A stretch of 64,000 nt of DNA, from assembly GCF_002979435.1 (NCBI RefSeq), contig NZ_PCOV01000005.1, positions 186,001 to 250,000 of the forward strand. Reading direction: 5' to 3'. A program made the position numbers and the translations under genes. The notes under the pieces were generated by a model. It did no database searches. It was not told the origin of the DNA and was given only the letters and a program-made list of their open reading frames with translations. Positions 9,349 to 18,494 of this stretch are shown here, piece after piece (position 1 is the stretch's first letter; each line of letters begins with the position of its first letter). Source of the stretch: Microbacterium sp. MYb66. GTDB lineage: Bacteria; Actinomycetota; Actinomycetes; Actinomycetales; Microbacteriaceae.

Positions 9349-9387
9349 CTTGGAGCGCTTCAAGCGTACTATCTGAAGCGCTTCAAG
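9349..9387. promoter_or_regulatory. Pair of LacI-family operators
   Basis: TGGAGCGCTTCA (9351-9362) and the perfect palindrome TGAAGCGCTTCA (9374-9385) are 23 bp apart centre to centre, about two helical turns, so both face the same side of the DNA. They lie in the divergent control region between the LacI gene and the binding-protein gene. The flanking CTT/AAG bases extend the symmetry. Confidence 0.85.
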
Positions 9388-9426
9388 TGTGTGATCAATG
9401 CGGCTCGCCCGTTTCAAGGAGGAATC

Positions 9427-10725
9427 ATGAAGCTGACCACAGCACGGCTCTGGAGACGCGGTGCGATCACCGCCATCGCCGGAGCATCGGCCCTCGCGCT
9501 CACCGCCTGCGGTGGCGGCGGGGGATCGACGGCGGGCACGGACTCGCTGTCGCTGTTCGTGAACGTCGAGAACACCGAGGTCCCCGCCATCCTCGACACG
9601 CTCGCCGGTAAGGCGTGCTCCGCCGAGGCCGACACCCTGCCGCTCGATGTCGAGACGGTCCCGCAGTCCAACCTCGACCAGCAGCTGCAGCTCAAGGCCG
9701 GTCAGGGCGATCTGCCGGTGCTCTTCAGTGCCGGAAACGCCCCCGCACTGACCAAGACCCTCGCGGATTCGGGCAACGTCGCCGACTTCGAGGAGATCCT
9801 CACCGACCTCGACGTGATCGACAACATCGAGCCGGCGGCGATCTCGACCATCGAGAACCTCTACGGCGGGTTCCGCGTGCTGCCCTTCGAGTACAACGTC
9901 GAGGGCATCTGGTACAACAAGGCGATCTTCGCCGAGCAGCGCATCGACGAGCCGCAGACCTTCGACGAGCTGGTCGCCGCCGCCGCGAAGCTCGAGGCTG
10001 CCGGCATCCAGCCGTTCTCCGCGAGCGGCGAGCAGGGCTGGCCGATCACCCGTCTGATCTCCGGCTACCTCTTCCGCGACCTCGGCCCGGACGCGCTGCA
10101 GAAGGTCGCCGACGGCGAGGCGAAGCTCACCGATCCCGAGTATGTGGCCGCCGCACAGGCGATCGCCGACCTCGGTGCCGAGGGCTACTTCGGCAAGGGC
10201 GTCGGCTCCATCGACATGGCCACCAGCGAGAACCAGTTCCTGAACGGCTCGGCCGCGATGTTCTACATGGGCTCCTGGTTCCTGAGCCAGGCGAACGACC
10301 CCGAGGTCAACCGGATCGGCGCCGAGAACGTGGGCTTCATGCCGTTCCCCGGCGTCGAGGGAGGTGCGGGCGACCGTTCGCAGCTCGCCGCCAACGTGGG
10401 CCTGCCCATCACGATGAACGCCAAGGCCGTGAACGACGACACCGAGGCCTGGCTGTCCTGCATCACCGAGAACTACGGCTCCGTGGCGCTCGAGCAGGAG
10501 AACCGCGTGTCCGGCTTCGCGCTGAACACCGAGGTCACCGATGTGCCGCCGCTCACGCAGCTGATCCAGGAGCAGGTCGCCGACACCGAGACCACGGTCC
10601 TCTGGTTCGAGGCGCTGTTCTCTGCGGAGGCCACGACCACGAGCCAGCGCAACGCTGCGCCGCTGATCACCGGCAGTGTCTCCGCGGAGGAGTTCATGTC
10701 GATGATCCAGGCGGACCTCGACTAG
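9427..10725 (+). CDS. Sugar ABC transporter substrate-binding lipoprotein (family 1)
   Basis: 432 residues with a signal peptide and lipobox ending LTAC (Cys about residue 28), followed by a Gly/Ser linker and an extracellular solute-binding family-1 fold, the usual length for an oligosaccharide-binding protein. GGAGG lies 4-5 nt before the ATG. It is the first gene of the importer operon. A GC-rich hairpin separates it from the permease genes, which usually allows more binding protein than permease to be made. The GH78 gene downstream suggests a rhamnose-containing oligosaccharide or glycoside as ligand. Confidence 0.9.
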   Translation: MKLTTARLWRRGAITAIAGASALALTACGGGGGSTAGTDSLSLFVNVENTEVPAILDTLAGKACSAEADTLPLDVETVPQSNLDQQLQLKAGQGDLPVLFSAGNAPALTKTLADSGNVADFEEILTDLDVIDNIEPAAISTIENLYGGFRVLPFEYNVEGIWYNKAIFAEQRIDEPQTFDELVAAAAKLEAAGIQPFSASGEQGWPITRLISGYLFRDLGPDALQKVADGEAKLTDPEYVAAAQAIADLGAEGYFGKGVGSIDMATSENQFLNGSAAMFYMGSWFLSQANDPEVNRIGAENVGFMPFPGVEGGAGDRSQLAANVGLPITMNAKAVNDDTEAWLSCITENYGSVALEQENRVSGFALNTEVTDVPPLTQLIQEQVADTETTVLWFEALFSAEATTTSQRNAAPLITGSVSAEEFMSMIQADLD

Positions 10726-10736
10726 CGAGAAAACGA

Positions 10737-10768
10737 GAGGGGGCGGCGTCCCCGCGCGCCGCCCCCTC
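10737..10768 (+). terminator. Intercistronic hairpin between binding protein and permease
   Basis: A 12-bp perfect stem (10737-10748 with 10757-10768) with an 8-nt loop and no T-run lies between the binding-protein stop and the permease start. It probably acts as an attenuator or RNA-stabilising hairpin that sets binding-protein excess. A close look-alike sits at the same place in the polyamine operon (38151-38180). Confidence 0.7.
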
Positions 10769-10785
10769 ATCCTTCAGGAGAACGA

Positions 10786-11679
10786 ATGCAGAACGTGTTG
10801 GGCGATCGCAAGGCGATCGCCATCCTTCTCGGCCCCGCCCTGCTCATCTACTCGGTGGTGATGCTGATCCCCGTCGTCTGGTCGCTGGGCTACACGCTGT
10901 TCGAGGGCAACGCCATCGTCGGCTTCGAGTTCGTCGGCCTCGACAACGTCGTCCGGTTGATCGGCGACTCCGAGGTGCACGCCGCGCTGCTGTTCACCCT
11001 GAAGTACGCCGCTGTCGTGACCATCGGGCAGGTCCTGCTCGGGTACCTGCTCTCGCTCCTCTACGTCTTCGCGCTCAAGCGCGCGTCCGGGCTCGTCCGG
11101 ACCCTGGTGTTCTTCCCCGTCGTGATGCCGACGGTCGCCGTCGCGCTGCTCTTCCAGCAGCTGTTCTCGATCGCGCCGACCGAGGGCGTCGTCAACTCGA
11201 TGCTGTCGGGTCTCGGCGGGGTTCCCGTGGACTGGTTCGGTGATGGCGCGAGCGCGTTCATCGTCATCGCGATCATGGACATCTGGCGCTCCATGGGCTT
11301 CTACGGTGTGCTGCTCTACGCCGGGCTGATCGACATCCCCGAGGATGTGCTGGAGTCGGCCCGCCTCGACGGCGCCAGCGGATGGAAGCTCGTCCGCCAC
11401 GTCGTGCTCCCGCTTTCGGCCCCGGTGCTGATCTCGTCGCTGATCTTCTCGATCAACGGAACCCTGAAGGTCTTCGACAGTGTGCTCGCTCTGACCAACG
11501 GCGGCCCGGGCACCTCGACCAGCCCGCTCACGATCTCGATGTTCGACAACGCGTTCACCTACGGCAACTACGGCTACGGCTCGACCATCGCGATGCTGCT
11601 CACCATCATCTGCCTCGTCGTGACCGTGTTCATCTTCCGTGCCAATGCCCGCACGGCGAAGAAGGGAGGCGTGGCATGA
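10786..11679 (+). CDS. Sugar ABC transporter permease (MalF type)
   Basis: A 297-residue membrane protein with six predicted segments and the EAA-loop region (ESARLDGASGWKLVRHVVLP) that docks on the ATPase. AGGAGA lies 5 nt before the ATG. No ATPase is encoded in this locus, so a shared multi-sugar ATPase (MsiK type) elsewhere in the genome is expected, as is usual for actinobacterial family-1 importers. Confidence 0.92.
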   Translation: MQNVLGDRKAIAILLGPALLIYSVVMLIPVVWSLGYTLFEGNAIVGFEFVGLDNVVRLIGDSEVHAALLFTLKYAAVVTIGQVLLGYLLSLLYVFALKRASGLVRTLVFFPVVMPTVAVALLFQQLFSIAPTEGVVNSMLSGLGGVPVDWFGDGASAFIVIAIMDIWRSMGFYGVLLYAGLIDIPEDVLESARLDGASGWKLVRHVVLPLSAPVLISSLIFSINGTLKVFDSVLALTNGGPGTSTSPLTISMFDNAFTYGNYGYGSTIAMLLTIICLVVTVFIFRANARTAKKGGVA

Positions 11680-12536
11680 GCACGTCGACGCCCGTATCCC
11701 GCCGCGCCACCCGGATGCTCCGCCGCGCACCCATCTGGCTGCTCGTCGCCGTGCTCCTGGTCATCGTCGGCTACCCGCTGATCTGGCTGCTGCTGGGCTC
11801 GTTCAAGAGCCAGCGGGAGTTCCTGGAGGCGCCCACCTGGGCGCTTCCGGAGCAATGGAACTTCGACAACTACATCGTCGCCTGGGACACGGCCGGTCTC
11901 GGCCAGTCCCTCTTCAACAGCGCGATCACGGTGCTGCCCTCGCTCTTCCTGATGCTGCTCCTCGGCACCGCAGCGGCATTCGCGCTCGAGGTGCTCGTGT
12001 GGAAGGGGCGCAACGGCGTGCTGATCATCTTCCTCGCCGGCATCATGGTGCCGACGCAGATGATCCTGCTCCCGCTGTTCAGCACCTACTTCCAGCTCGG
12101 ACTCACCGGCTCGCTCTGGCCGCTGATCATCACCTACACGGCCACGGGTCTGCCGCTGACCGTCTTCCTGATGGCGACGTACTTCCGTGCGATCCCGCGG
12201 GAGGTGTTCGAGGCGGCGACGCTCGACGGCGCCAGCATCTACCGGCAGTTCTTCTCCATCGCGCTGCCGATGATGAAGAACGGACTGTTCACGGTCGGAC
12301 TCGTGCAGTTCTTCTTCTTCTGGAACGACCTGCTCATCGCGCTGACCTTCGCCAACTCCGGCAACCTGCGCACCCTGCAGGTCGGGCTGCTCAACTTCAA
12401 CGGCCAGTTCGGAACGACCCAGTACGGTCCGCTGTTCGCCGCCATCAGCATCAACGTGTTCGCCCTCCTGATCATCTACCTGGTGCTCAACCAGCGCATC
12501 CAGAAGGGCCTCACGGCCGGAGCGGTCAAGGGATGA
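11676..12536 (+). CDS. Sugar ABC transporter permease (MalG type)
   Basis: 286 residues with six membrane segments and the EAA loop (EAATLDGASIYRQFFSIALP), forming the second half of the channel. It starts with ATGA on the stop of the preceding permease, with GGGAGG upstream. Its own stop overlaps the GH78 start by ATGA, so all three genes are coupled in translation. Confidence 0.92.
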   Translation: MSTSTPVSRRATRMLRRAPIWLLVAVLLVIVGYPLIWLLLGSFKSQREFLEAPTWALPEQWNFDNYIVAWDTAGLGQSLFNSAITVLPSLFLMLLLGTAAAFALEVLVWKGRNGVLIIFLAGIMVPTQMILLPLFSTYFQLGLTGSLWPLIITYTATGLPLTVFLMATYFRAIPREVFEAATLDGASIYRQFFSIALPMMKNGLFTVGLVQFFFFWNDLLIALTFANSGNLRTLQVGLLNFNGQFGTTQYGPLFAAISINVFALLIIYLVLNQRIQKGLTAGAVKG

Positions 12537-15142
12537 GCGCGCCCACCTCTGAAAGGACGTTCGTGAAGGTCTCCGCTCCCCGGTTCGAGCACATCGACGA
12601 CACCCTCGGGATGGGGACTCGCACGCCGCGGCTCTCCTGGAAGACCGAGGCCCCGGAGGGCTGGACCCAGCACGGGTGGCAGCTCGAGTGCGAGCGCGCG
12701 GACGGCGCCGTCATCGCCTCCGGCACGAACGCCGACCAGGTGCTCGTCGACTGGCCGTTCGAACCGCTCTCCTCCCGCGAGCAGGTGCGCGTGCGCGTGC
12801 GCGTGCGCGGTGAGGATCAGCGCTGGTCGTCCTGGAGCGCGCAGACGACCGCCGAGGCGGGGCTGCTGGATGCCGCGGACTGGGTCGCCGCACCCGTCGG
12901 CGCGTCGTGGCCCGAGACGCCAGACACCGATCGTCGACCGGCGCTCGTGCGGCGGACCTTCCGTCTCGACCGCCCGGTCTCGAGCGCCCGCCTGTACGTC
13001 ACGGCACACGGGCTCTACGAGGTGGAGATCAACGGCGCGCGCATCGGCGACCACGAGTTCTCGCCGGGATGGACGAAGTACGACGAGCGCCTCGTGTACT
13101 GGACCTTCGATGTCACCGACCAGCTCGGCGAGGGCGAGAACACCGTCGGCGCGTGGCTGGGCGACGGCTGGTATCGCGGACGGCTCGGCTTCAACGGCGG
13201 CTACCGCGACCTCTACGGCACCGACCAGGCCCTCATCGCCCAGCTCGAGGTCACGCACGACGACGGGACCAAGACGGTCATCGCGACGGATGAGAGCTGG
13301 TCGACCGCTCCGAGCCCGATCCTGGTGTCCGGACTCTACGACGGCGAGAAGCATGATGCTCGTGAGGAGCAGCCCGGGTGGTCGCGCCCCGGAGCCGGTG
13401 AGGACGGGTGGAGCCCCGTGCGCGTCGGTCATCGCGACCCGGCGACGCTGGTCGCCCCGACGCTCCCGCCGGTGCGCTGCACCGAGGAGATCGCCCCCGT
13501 CACCGTCACCCGGGTCGACGAGACGACCCACCTCCTCGACTTCGGCCAGAACCTCGTCGGGCGACTGCGCGTGCGGGTGCAGGGGCCGGCGGGGCACGTG
13601 ATCGCCCTGCGCCATGCCGAGGTGCTGGAACACGGCGAGCTCGGCATCCGACCGCTGCGCCTGGCCGACGCCCACGATCTGATCACGCTCGACGGCGGCG
13701 AGCCGCGGTTCTGGGAGCCCAAGTTCACCTTCCACGGCTTCCGCTACGCGACGGTCACCGGCCTCGGCGAGATCGGGGAGGGAGACGTGGTCGCGCGCGT
13801 CATCCACAGCGACATGCGCCGCACCGGATGGCTGGAGACGTCGAACCCCGACCTGAACCGCCTGCACGAGAACGTCCGCTGGGGCATGCGCGGCAACTTC
13901 CTCAGCATCCCCACCGACTGCCCGCAGCGTGACGAGCGTCTCGGGTGGACCGGCGACGTGCAGGTCTTCGCGCCCACGGCATCCTTCCTCTACGACTCGG
14001 CCGGTTTCCTCGAGAACTGGCTCACCGACGTGGCTCTCGAACAGCTCCCCGACGGCACCATCCCGTGGTTCGTCCCGGTCATCCCCGGCGGCCCCACCTG
14101 GAATCCGATCCGGACCGGAGCCGTGTGGGGAGACGTCTCGGTGCTGACGCCCTGGACGCTCCACGAGCGGTTCGGGGACCGGGAGGTGCTGCGCCGCCAG
14201 TACGACAGCGGCCGCAGGTGGGTCGAGCGCATGATCACGCAGTCCGGATCCGCGCGTCTCTGGCGTGACGGTCATCAGCTGGGTGACTGGCTCGACCCGG
14301 CGGCACCGCCGCACGACCCGGCCGATGCGCGCACCGACCGGTATCTGGTCGCCTCCGCGTACTTCGCGTTCTCGACGCGACGGCTGGCAGACACCGCGAG
14401 GCTCCTCGGCCTCGCAGCCGACGCCGACCGGTACGCGCGGATCGCCGAGGAGGCGCGCGATGCCTTCCGTGCGGAATACGTGCGAGCGGACGGCACGCTC
14501 ACCTCCGACGCGCAGACCGCATATGCGCTCGCCATTCGGTTCGGACTCCTGAGCGCAACCGAGGAGGCGACCGCGGGCCGGCGTCTCGCCGCGCTCGTCC
14601 GCGAGGCGGGGAACCGCATCGCCACGGGCTTCGCGGGGACCCCGGTCATCAGCGACGCGCTCTCGCAGACCGGACACGTCGACACGGCGTACGACCTGAT
14701 CCTCGAGACCGAGTGCCCCTCGTGGCTCTACACGGTGCGCATGGGCGGGACGACGATCTGGGAGCGCTGGGACTCCATGCTCCCCGACGGATCGATCAAC
14801 CCCGGCGAGATGACCAGCTTCAACCACTTCGCTCTGGGGAGCGTGGCCGACTGGATGCACCGGGTCATCGGCGGACTCTCGCCGGCGGCGCCCGGGTACC
14901 AGAGGATCGAGTGGGCGCCCGAGCCCGGCGGCGGACTGGACCACGCACGCGTCGCGTTCGAGTCGCCGTACGGTCTGATCGAAGGATCCTGGCGGCGGTC
15001 GGCCGAGGGGGTCCACTACGACCTCTCCGTGCCGACCGGCGTCGAGGGCACGATCCGCATCGCCGGTCTCGACGAGCAGCGCATCGAGTCCGGAGGGCGG
15101 TTCGAGGTGTTCGTCTCGTCGTCGGAGGCCGTCGCCGCATGA
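12533..15142 (+). CDS. Alpha-L-rhamnosidase, glycoside hydrolase family 78
   Basis: An 869-residue enzyme releasing terminal alpha-L-rhamnose from glycosides by an inverting mechanism. The N-terminal beta-sandwich domains carry the conserved PRLSWK entry. The (alpha/alpha)6 catalytic domain holds DCPQRDERLGWTGD (about residues 461-474), the Asp-Glu-Asp acidic motif of GH78, and further on WERWDSM and SFNHFALGSVADW, all typical of the family. There is no signal peptide, so it acts in the cytoplasm on imported substrate, matching the importer genes it is coupled to. A (GTGCGC)n tract at 12785-12808 encodes alternating Arg/Val within the N-terminal domain. Confidence 0.95.
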   Translation: MSAPTSERTFVKVSAPRFEHIDDTLGMGTRTPRLSWKTEAPEGWTQHGWQLECERADGAVIASGTNADQVLVDWPFEPLSSREQVRVRVRVRGEDQRWSSWSAQTTAEAGLLDAADWVAAPVGASWPETPDTDRRPALVRRTFRLDRPVSSARLYVTAHGLYEVEINGARIGDHEFSPGWTKYDERLVYWTFDVTDQLGEGENTVGAWLGDGWYRGRLGFNGGYRDLYGTDQALIAQLEVTHDDGTKTVIATDESWSTAPSPILVSGLYDGEKHDAREEQPGWSRPGAGEDGWSPVRVGHRDPATLVAPTLPPVRCTEEIAPVTVTRVDETTHLLDFGQNLVGRLRVRVQGPAGHVIALRHAEVLEHGELGIRPLRLADAHDLITLDGGEPRFWEPKFTFHGFRYATVTGLGEIGEGDVVARVIHSDMRRTGWLETSNPDLNRLHENVRWGMRGNFLSIPTDCPQRDERLGWTGDVQVFAPTASFLYDSAGFLENWLTDVALEQLPDGTIPWFVPVIPGGPTWNPIRTGAVWGDVSVLTPWTLHERFGDREVLRRQYDSGRRWVERMITQSGSARLWRDGHQLGDWLDPAAPPHDPADARTDRYLVASAYFAFSTRRLADTARLLGLAADADRYARIAEEARDAFRAEYVRADGTLTSDAQTAYALAIRFGLLSATEEATAGRRLAALVREAGNRIATGFAGTPVISDALSQTGHVDTAYDLILETECPSWLYTVRMGGTTIWERWDSMLPDGSINPGEMTSFNHFALGSVADWMHRVIGGLSPAAPGYQRIEWAPEPGGGLDHARVAFESPYGLIEGSWRRSAEGVHYDLSVPTGVEGTIRIAGLDEQRIESGGRFEVFVSSSEAVAA

Positions 15143-15205
15143 TCCGCTGATCACGGCCGGTGCGATCACCAGGCCCGCTTCAGCATGCCCGGATACCCTC
15201 GGAGC

Positions 15206-15577
15206 ATGCGCCGAATCCTCGTCCTCCCGCTCGTGCTCGCCGTCGGCCTCGTCCTGGCGGGCTGCTCGCAGGTGACGCAGATGGCGGGCGATGCTCTCGG
15301 CGTCGACGTGCAGGCCGCCTGCACCACGATCGACGACGCCTACGGGCAGTACCAGACGCTGCTCGACCAGGGTGAGCTCTCGGCCGAGCAGGCGGATGCC
15401 GCGCGTGACGACCTGGTCGCCTCGCTCAACGGGCTGGCGGAGAACACCGAAGGTCAGCTCGGCGACCTCATCCGCTCGGGTGCGGAGAAGATCGGCGGGA
15501 TGACCGACCTGCAGGCGCCCGAGACCGTCGAGGCGATCGAGCAGCTCAAGGACTCCGCCTCCGCGTTCTGCGGCTGA
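15206..15577 (+). CDS. Small secreted lipoprotein of unknown function
   Basis: 123 residues with a signal peptide and lipobox LAGC (Cys about residue 20), then an Ala/Glu-rich, probably helical domain with two Cys (one near the middle, one at the C-terminal CG). The ATG at 15206 is preferred over 15185 because TACCCT at 15194-15199 stands 6 nt before it, the pattern of a leaderless transcript. It lies alone between the rhamnosidase and a small acidic protein. No family is recognised. Confidence 0.8.
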   Translation: MRRILVLPLVLAVGLVLAGCSQVTQMAGDALGVDVQAACTTIDDAYGQYQTLLDQGELSAEQADAARDDLVASLNGLAENTEGQLGDLIRSGAEKIGGMTDLQAPETVEAIEQLKDSASAFCG

Positions 15578-15713
15578 TCCGCGAGGCCGCTCGCCATTCA
15601 CGGCGGTGTCAAGGGGCGTGCCGCTGCGCCTGCACCGCCGTACCCTCGGAGCGACACGGACGCCCTCCCGCACGCGCGGAGCCTGCGGTGTCCGCCGACG
15701 GAGAGGAACGCAC

Positions 15714-15902
15714 ATGAGCGGCGGCAACGACGACATCCGCACCGACCGGAACGACATCAGCACCGAACCCGGGCCCGGGACCGAGGGGAACGACAACCTC
15801 GGTGCCGAAGACGGCAAGGGGAATCCGCCCACAGTGGTGCCGAGCGACGGAGGCGACACCGACGAGGGAGACATCCTCGCGGAAGACCCGGAAGACGGCT
15901 AG
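15714..15902 (+). CDS. Small acidic protein, unknown function
   Basis: A 62-residue, very acidic and Gly-rich peptide (many Asp and Glu, one Lys, three Arg, no Cys or Trp), predicted to be disordered. GAGAGGA lies 5-6 nt upstream of the ATG. It has no recognisable domain. It is soluble and probably cytoplasmic. Confidence 0.6.
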   Translation: MSGGNDDIRTDRNDISTEPGPGTEGNDNLGAEDGKGNPPTVVPSDGGDTDEGDILAEDPEDG

Positions 15903-15922
15903 CCGCGTTCCTGGCCGACGCC

Positions 15923-16201
15923 TCAGCTGAGGCGCTCGGTCAGGTGGACGGTGACCTCGTCGCCGTCCGTCCGTCCGATCCTCTTGCGGATCGCAGCGGC
16001 GACGGGCAGCTTGTGCGTGCCATCGCCGAGGGCCATGAACGCCCCGCGGAACGGCTCGCCGTCGACGGTCCCGGCGACTTTGACGAGTCCGCGAGTCCCG
16101 AAGATCGTCGCGGAGTCGGGGAGTTGCACGCAGGTCCAGGTGTCGCCGTCGCGGACCTTTCCGAGGACGGCGGTGAAGGTGATGTCGAGTGGGGTGCTCA
16201 T
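15923..16201 (-). CDS. DUF1905 domain protein
   Basis: A 92-residue single-domain protein matching the DUF1905 beta-barrel family ([20 protein letters not shown] at the start, [16 protein letters not shown] at the end). Its molecular role is not established; in many bacteria the domain occurs alone or fused to a bacteriocin-protection (OmdA-type) domain, which is absent here. AGGAGAAAGCC precedes the ATG. Confidence 0.85.
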   Translation of the reverse strand: MSTPLDITFTAVLGKVRDGDTWTCVQLPDSATIFGTRGLVKVAGTVDGEPFRGAFMALGDGTHKLPVAAAIRKRIGRTDGDEVTVHLTERLS

Positions 16202-16225
16202 GGCTTTCTCCTGTCTTGCGGGTCA

Positions 16226-16357
16226 GACGAAGAGACCGACGATGGCCCCGATGGCGGTGAGTTTGATCACCCAGAGGATCAGTGGCAGGACCGACAGTAC
16301 GAGCCAATCCCAAGCATCTTTGCTCCACCAATATTCTACGTGGGCCGTAGCTGGTCG
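16226..16357 (-). pseudogene. Start-less open frame encoding a single membrane segment (possible remnant)
   Basis: Between stops at 16358-16360 and 16223-16225 the minus strand encodes 44 codons with a Trp-rich entry and a strong hydrophobic segment (LVLSVLPLILWVIKLTAIGA) ending LFV. There is no ATG, GTG or TTG in the frame. It lies just upstream of the DUF1905 gene. It may be the 3' end of a decayed small membrane-protein gene, or chance. Confidence 0.25.
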
Positions 16358-16500
16358 CTAACATGATAGTGACCTACCCCCCTGGGCGGCAGCGGCGGCT
16401 TGGGCGGCCTACCTCGGCAGCGTGAGTCAGGAGAAGCGCGACAAGTACGGTGATTTCGCGTGTTGACGGGGATGGATTCCGAGGTTGTGAGGAGTTCAAC

Positions 16501-16722
16501 GTGACCGAAGCGCGTACCAAGCGTCCATCAGGCGCAGTCATCACTGGTTGGGTGGCAGTTCTCTTCTGCGGAGCTCTCGCGTTTCTCAACGCGACGATCG
16601 CAGCCGAAGTTGGCTTTCGGGTCTTCTTCCTCGCTCTTGGGACGATCCTCGTTGTCAGCGGAATCTGTCTCATCGCACGCTGGTATCGCGTGAATTCCAA
16701 GATCAGCAAGGCCCCGAACTGA
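16501..16722 (+). CDS. Small two-helix membrane protein, unknown function
   Basis: 73 residues with two hydrophobic segments (about 12-34 and 40-60), a charged N-terminus and a basic C-terminus. The GTG at 16501 is chosen because GAGGAG lies 6 nt before it; the frame is open to 16450. The surrounding 16.2-16.75 kb is visibly less GC-rich than the rest of the window, which may mark acquired or relaxed sequence. No family is recognised. Confidence 0.6.
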   Translation: MTEARTKRPSGAVITGWVAVLFCGALAFLNATIAAEVGFRVFFLALGTILVVSGICLIARWYRVNSKISKAPN

Positions 16723-16868
16723 TTCAAGACGGACGAGCACGCAGAAGGAGGGGGCGCCCGGATTGTCGTCTCCGCGTTCTTGCCCGCGGGCGGCAAATTC
16801 CTCAAGGACCGCTACAGGGAGACGGCGGGCAAGCCGAAGTCCCGCCTCGCGGCGACGTCCACGGTTCC

Positions 16869-17648
16869 TCAAGCTCTCACAGGGCTCCCGGGGCCGGATC
16901 CCCCGTGTGGGTGAGTGTGGGAGGGGGTCTGCTCCGCCGGTCGGCTCGGCCGCTGCAGCTCCTCGGCTACTGCTTCGGCGACGATCGCGCTGGCGCGGGC
17001 GTCGAGATGGATGCCGTCGGGGTGGCTCCTCGTGCACGACCGGGTGATCTCGAAGACGTCGATGAGTCCGACCCCGAGGGTCTCGGCGACGCGCCGCACG
17101 ATCGGTGCGACCTCTTCTTCGATGATCCACCAGTGCACGCCGAGGCGGTTCTCGTATGCGATCGGCGGGGTGAGCAGGTGGACGGTCGCGCCCCGTGCAC
17201 GGAAGCGATCCACGAACGCCTCGAGTTCGGACTCGAAGCGTGAGGCGTCCCAGTTGCCGTCGCGGGCGTCGTTCGAGCCGAGCATGATGAGGACGATGTC
17301 GGCCTCCGCCGCGATCGATGCCGCCGCGAAAGGTGTCGCGTCGTACGGCAGGTCGCCTTCGCGTTGCAGGGTGCGCCGGTTCACGCCGTAGTTGAGCACC
17401 TGATACTGCCCGCCGAGGAGCTGCTCGAGCCTGGCGGGGTATGACCGGCGGGTGCGGCCGCGGAAGAGCATCCCCGCGCCGTAGGTGTTGCTGTCGCCGA
17501 CGGCAGCGATCCTGATCCGCTCGTCGTCCGGTCGGGGAAGCGGTGGGTACATGACGCGCCGATAGATGCCGCCGATGACGGCTGCGAAGGCGGCGAGCGA
17601 CGCGGCGATGGCGAAGAGGGGCGTCTGGCTCCTGCGGCTTCGGATCAT
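16869..17648 (-). CDS. SGNH/GDSL-family hydrolase with N-terminal membrane anchor
   Basis: 259 residues from the ATG at 17648, which has GAGAGGA 7 nt upstream; a TTG six codons earlier is possible. An N-terminal hydrophobic segment (about residues 10-28) anchors or exports the protein. The catalytic blocks are GDSNTYG (nucleophile Ser), GSND (oxyanion Asn) and HPDGIHLD (Asp-x-x-His). SGNH enzymes hydrolyse esters, often acyl groups on lipids or polysaccharides; the substrate here is not known. The C-terminal tail is His/Pro-rich. It diverges from the glycosyltransferase gene. Confidence 0.85.
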   Translation of the reverse strand: MIRSRRSQTPLFAIAASLAAFAAVIGGIYRRVMYPPLPRPDDERIRIAAVGDSNTYGAGMLFRGRTRRSYPARLEQLLGGQYQVLNYGVNRRTLQREGDLPYDATPFAAASIAAEADIVLIMLGSNDARDGNWDASRFESELEAFVDRFRARGATVHLLTPPIAYENRLGVHWWIIEEEVAPIVRRVAETLGVGLIDVFEITRSCTRSHPDGIHLDARASAIVAEAVAEELQRPSRPAEQTPSHTHPHGGSGPGSPVRA

Positions 17649-17731
17649 CCGTCCATCCTCTCTCAATCGCCGTCTGGATCGACCGCGGGGTGGAGACTGT
17701 CACCGACGCCCTCGCACAGGACAGGAGAACG

Positions 17732-18493
17732 ATGTCGCCCGTCTTCCCCCGTTCCGTCTCCGTGGTCATCCCGGTGCGGAACGACGCCGTCCTTCTGGAG
17801 CAGTGCCTGGGCGCCCTCGATCGGCAGACGCGCAGGCCCGACGAGGTCGTCGTCGTCGACAACGGCAGCACGGATGACACGGTGGCGGTCGCCGAGCGGT
17901 TCGGCGCACGCGTCGTGACGGAACCCGTGCAGGGGATTCCCCGAGCGTCAGCGGCGGGGTACGACGCGGCGACCGGCGACATCATCGCGCGGTTGGACGC
18001 CGACTCGCGCCCGCGACTCGACTGGATCGAGCGGATCGAGCGGACGTTCCGCAGCCACGACGGCCTCGACTTCCTCACCGGCGATCCGAGCTTCTACGGC
18101 TCGACTCCGCTCGTGCACTGGATGGGGGAGCACCTCTACATCGGCGGCATGTACACGGTGCTCACCCCGCTGCTCGGGCATGCTCCGCTGTTCGGCTCGA
18201 ACATGGCGATGCGCGCCGAGACGTGGCGGATGCTGAGCGGCGAGGTGCACCGCGAGGAGCAGAACATCCACGACGACTTCGACCTGTCGTTCCACGTGCG
18301 CCCCGACATGACCGTGCTGCGGGACCGGAGTCTCGTCGTCGAGGTGTCGGCGCGCCCGTTCCGGGACTGGGCGTCTCTCCGGCGTCGGCTGAGTTACGTG
18401 CTTCCCACGGTCAGGCTGCATCTGCCGCACGAGCCGCTGCACGTGCGGCGACGGGCGCGACGCGAGGCCGAAACCGAGGCCCTCCGCGGCTGA
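17732..18493 (+). CDS. Family-2 glycosyltransferase
   Basis: 253 residues with a GT-A fold: N-terminal VSVVIPVRND, NGSTDDT and the DxD-like LDADSRP (about residue 90) that binds the metal-nucleotide-sugar. The start at 17732 has AGGAG 5-6 nt upstream. There are no clear membrane segments. It probably adds a sugar to a cell-envelope or lipid acceptor. The divergent SGNH hydrolase next door would fit polysaccharide or glycolipid modification, but this is only context. Confidence 0.85.
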   Translation: MSPVFPRSVSVVIPVRNDAVLLEQCLGALDRQTRRPDEVVVVDNGSTDDTVAVAERFGARVVTEPVQGIPRASAAGYDAATGDIIARLDADSRPRLDWIERIERTFRSHDGLDFLTGDPSFYGSTPLVHWMGEHLYIGGMYTVLTPLLGHAPLFGSNMAMRAETWRMLSGEVHREEQNIHDDFDLSFHVRPDMTVLRDRSLVVEVSARPFRDWASLRRRLSYVLPTVRLHLPHEPLHVRRRARREAETEALRG

Positions 18494-18494
18494 G

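Noticed and set aside
12785..12808. (GTGCGC)n tract as a phase-variation switch
   Set aside because: The unit is six bases, so slippage keeps the frame and only changes the number of Arg-Val pairs.
12476..15874. Long minus-strand open frame across the GH78 gene
   Set aside because: Codon-position shadow of the rhamnosidase; no family motif and no start context.
16723..16868. Coding remnant between the small membrane protein and the SGNH hydrolase
   Set aside because: No frame with a start site or recognisable protein sequence; treated as intergenic.
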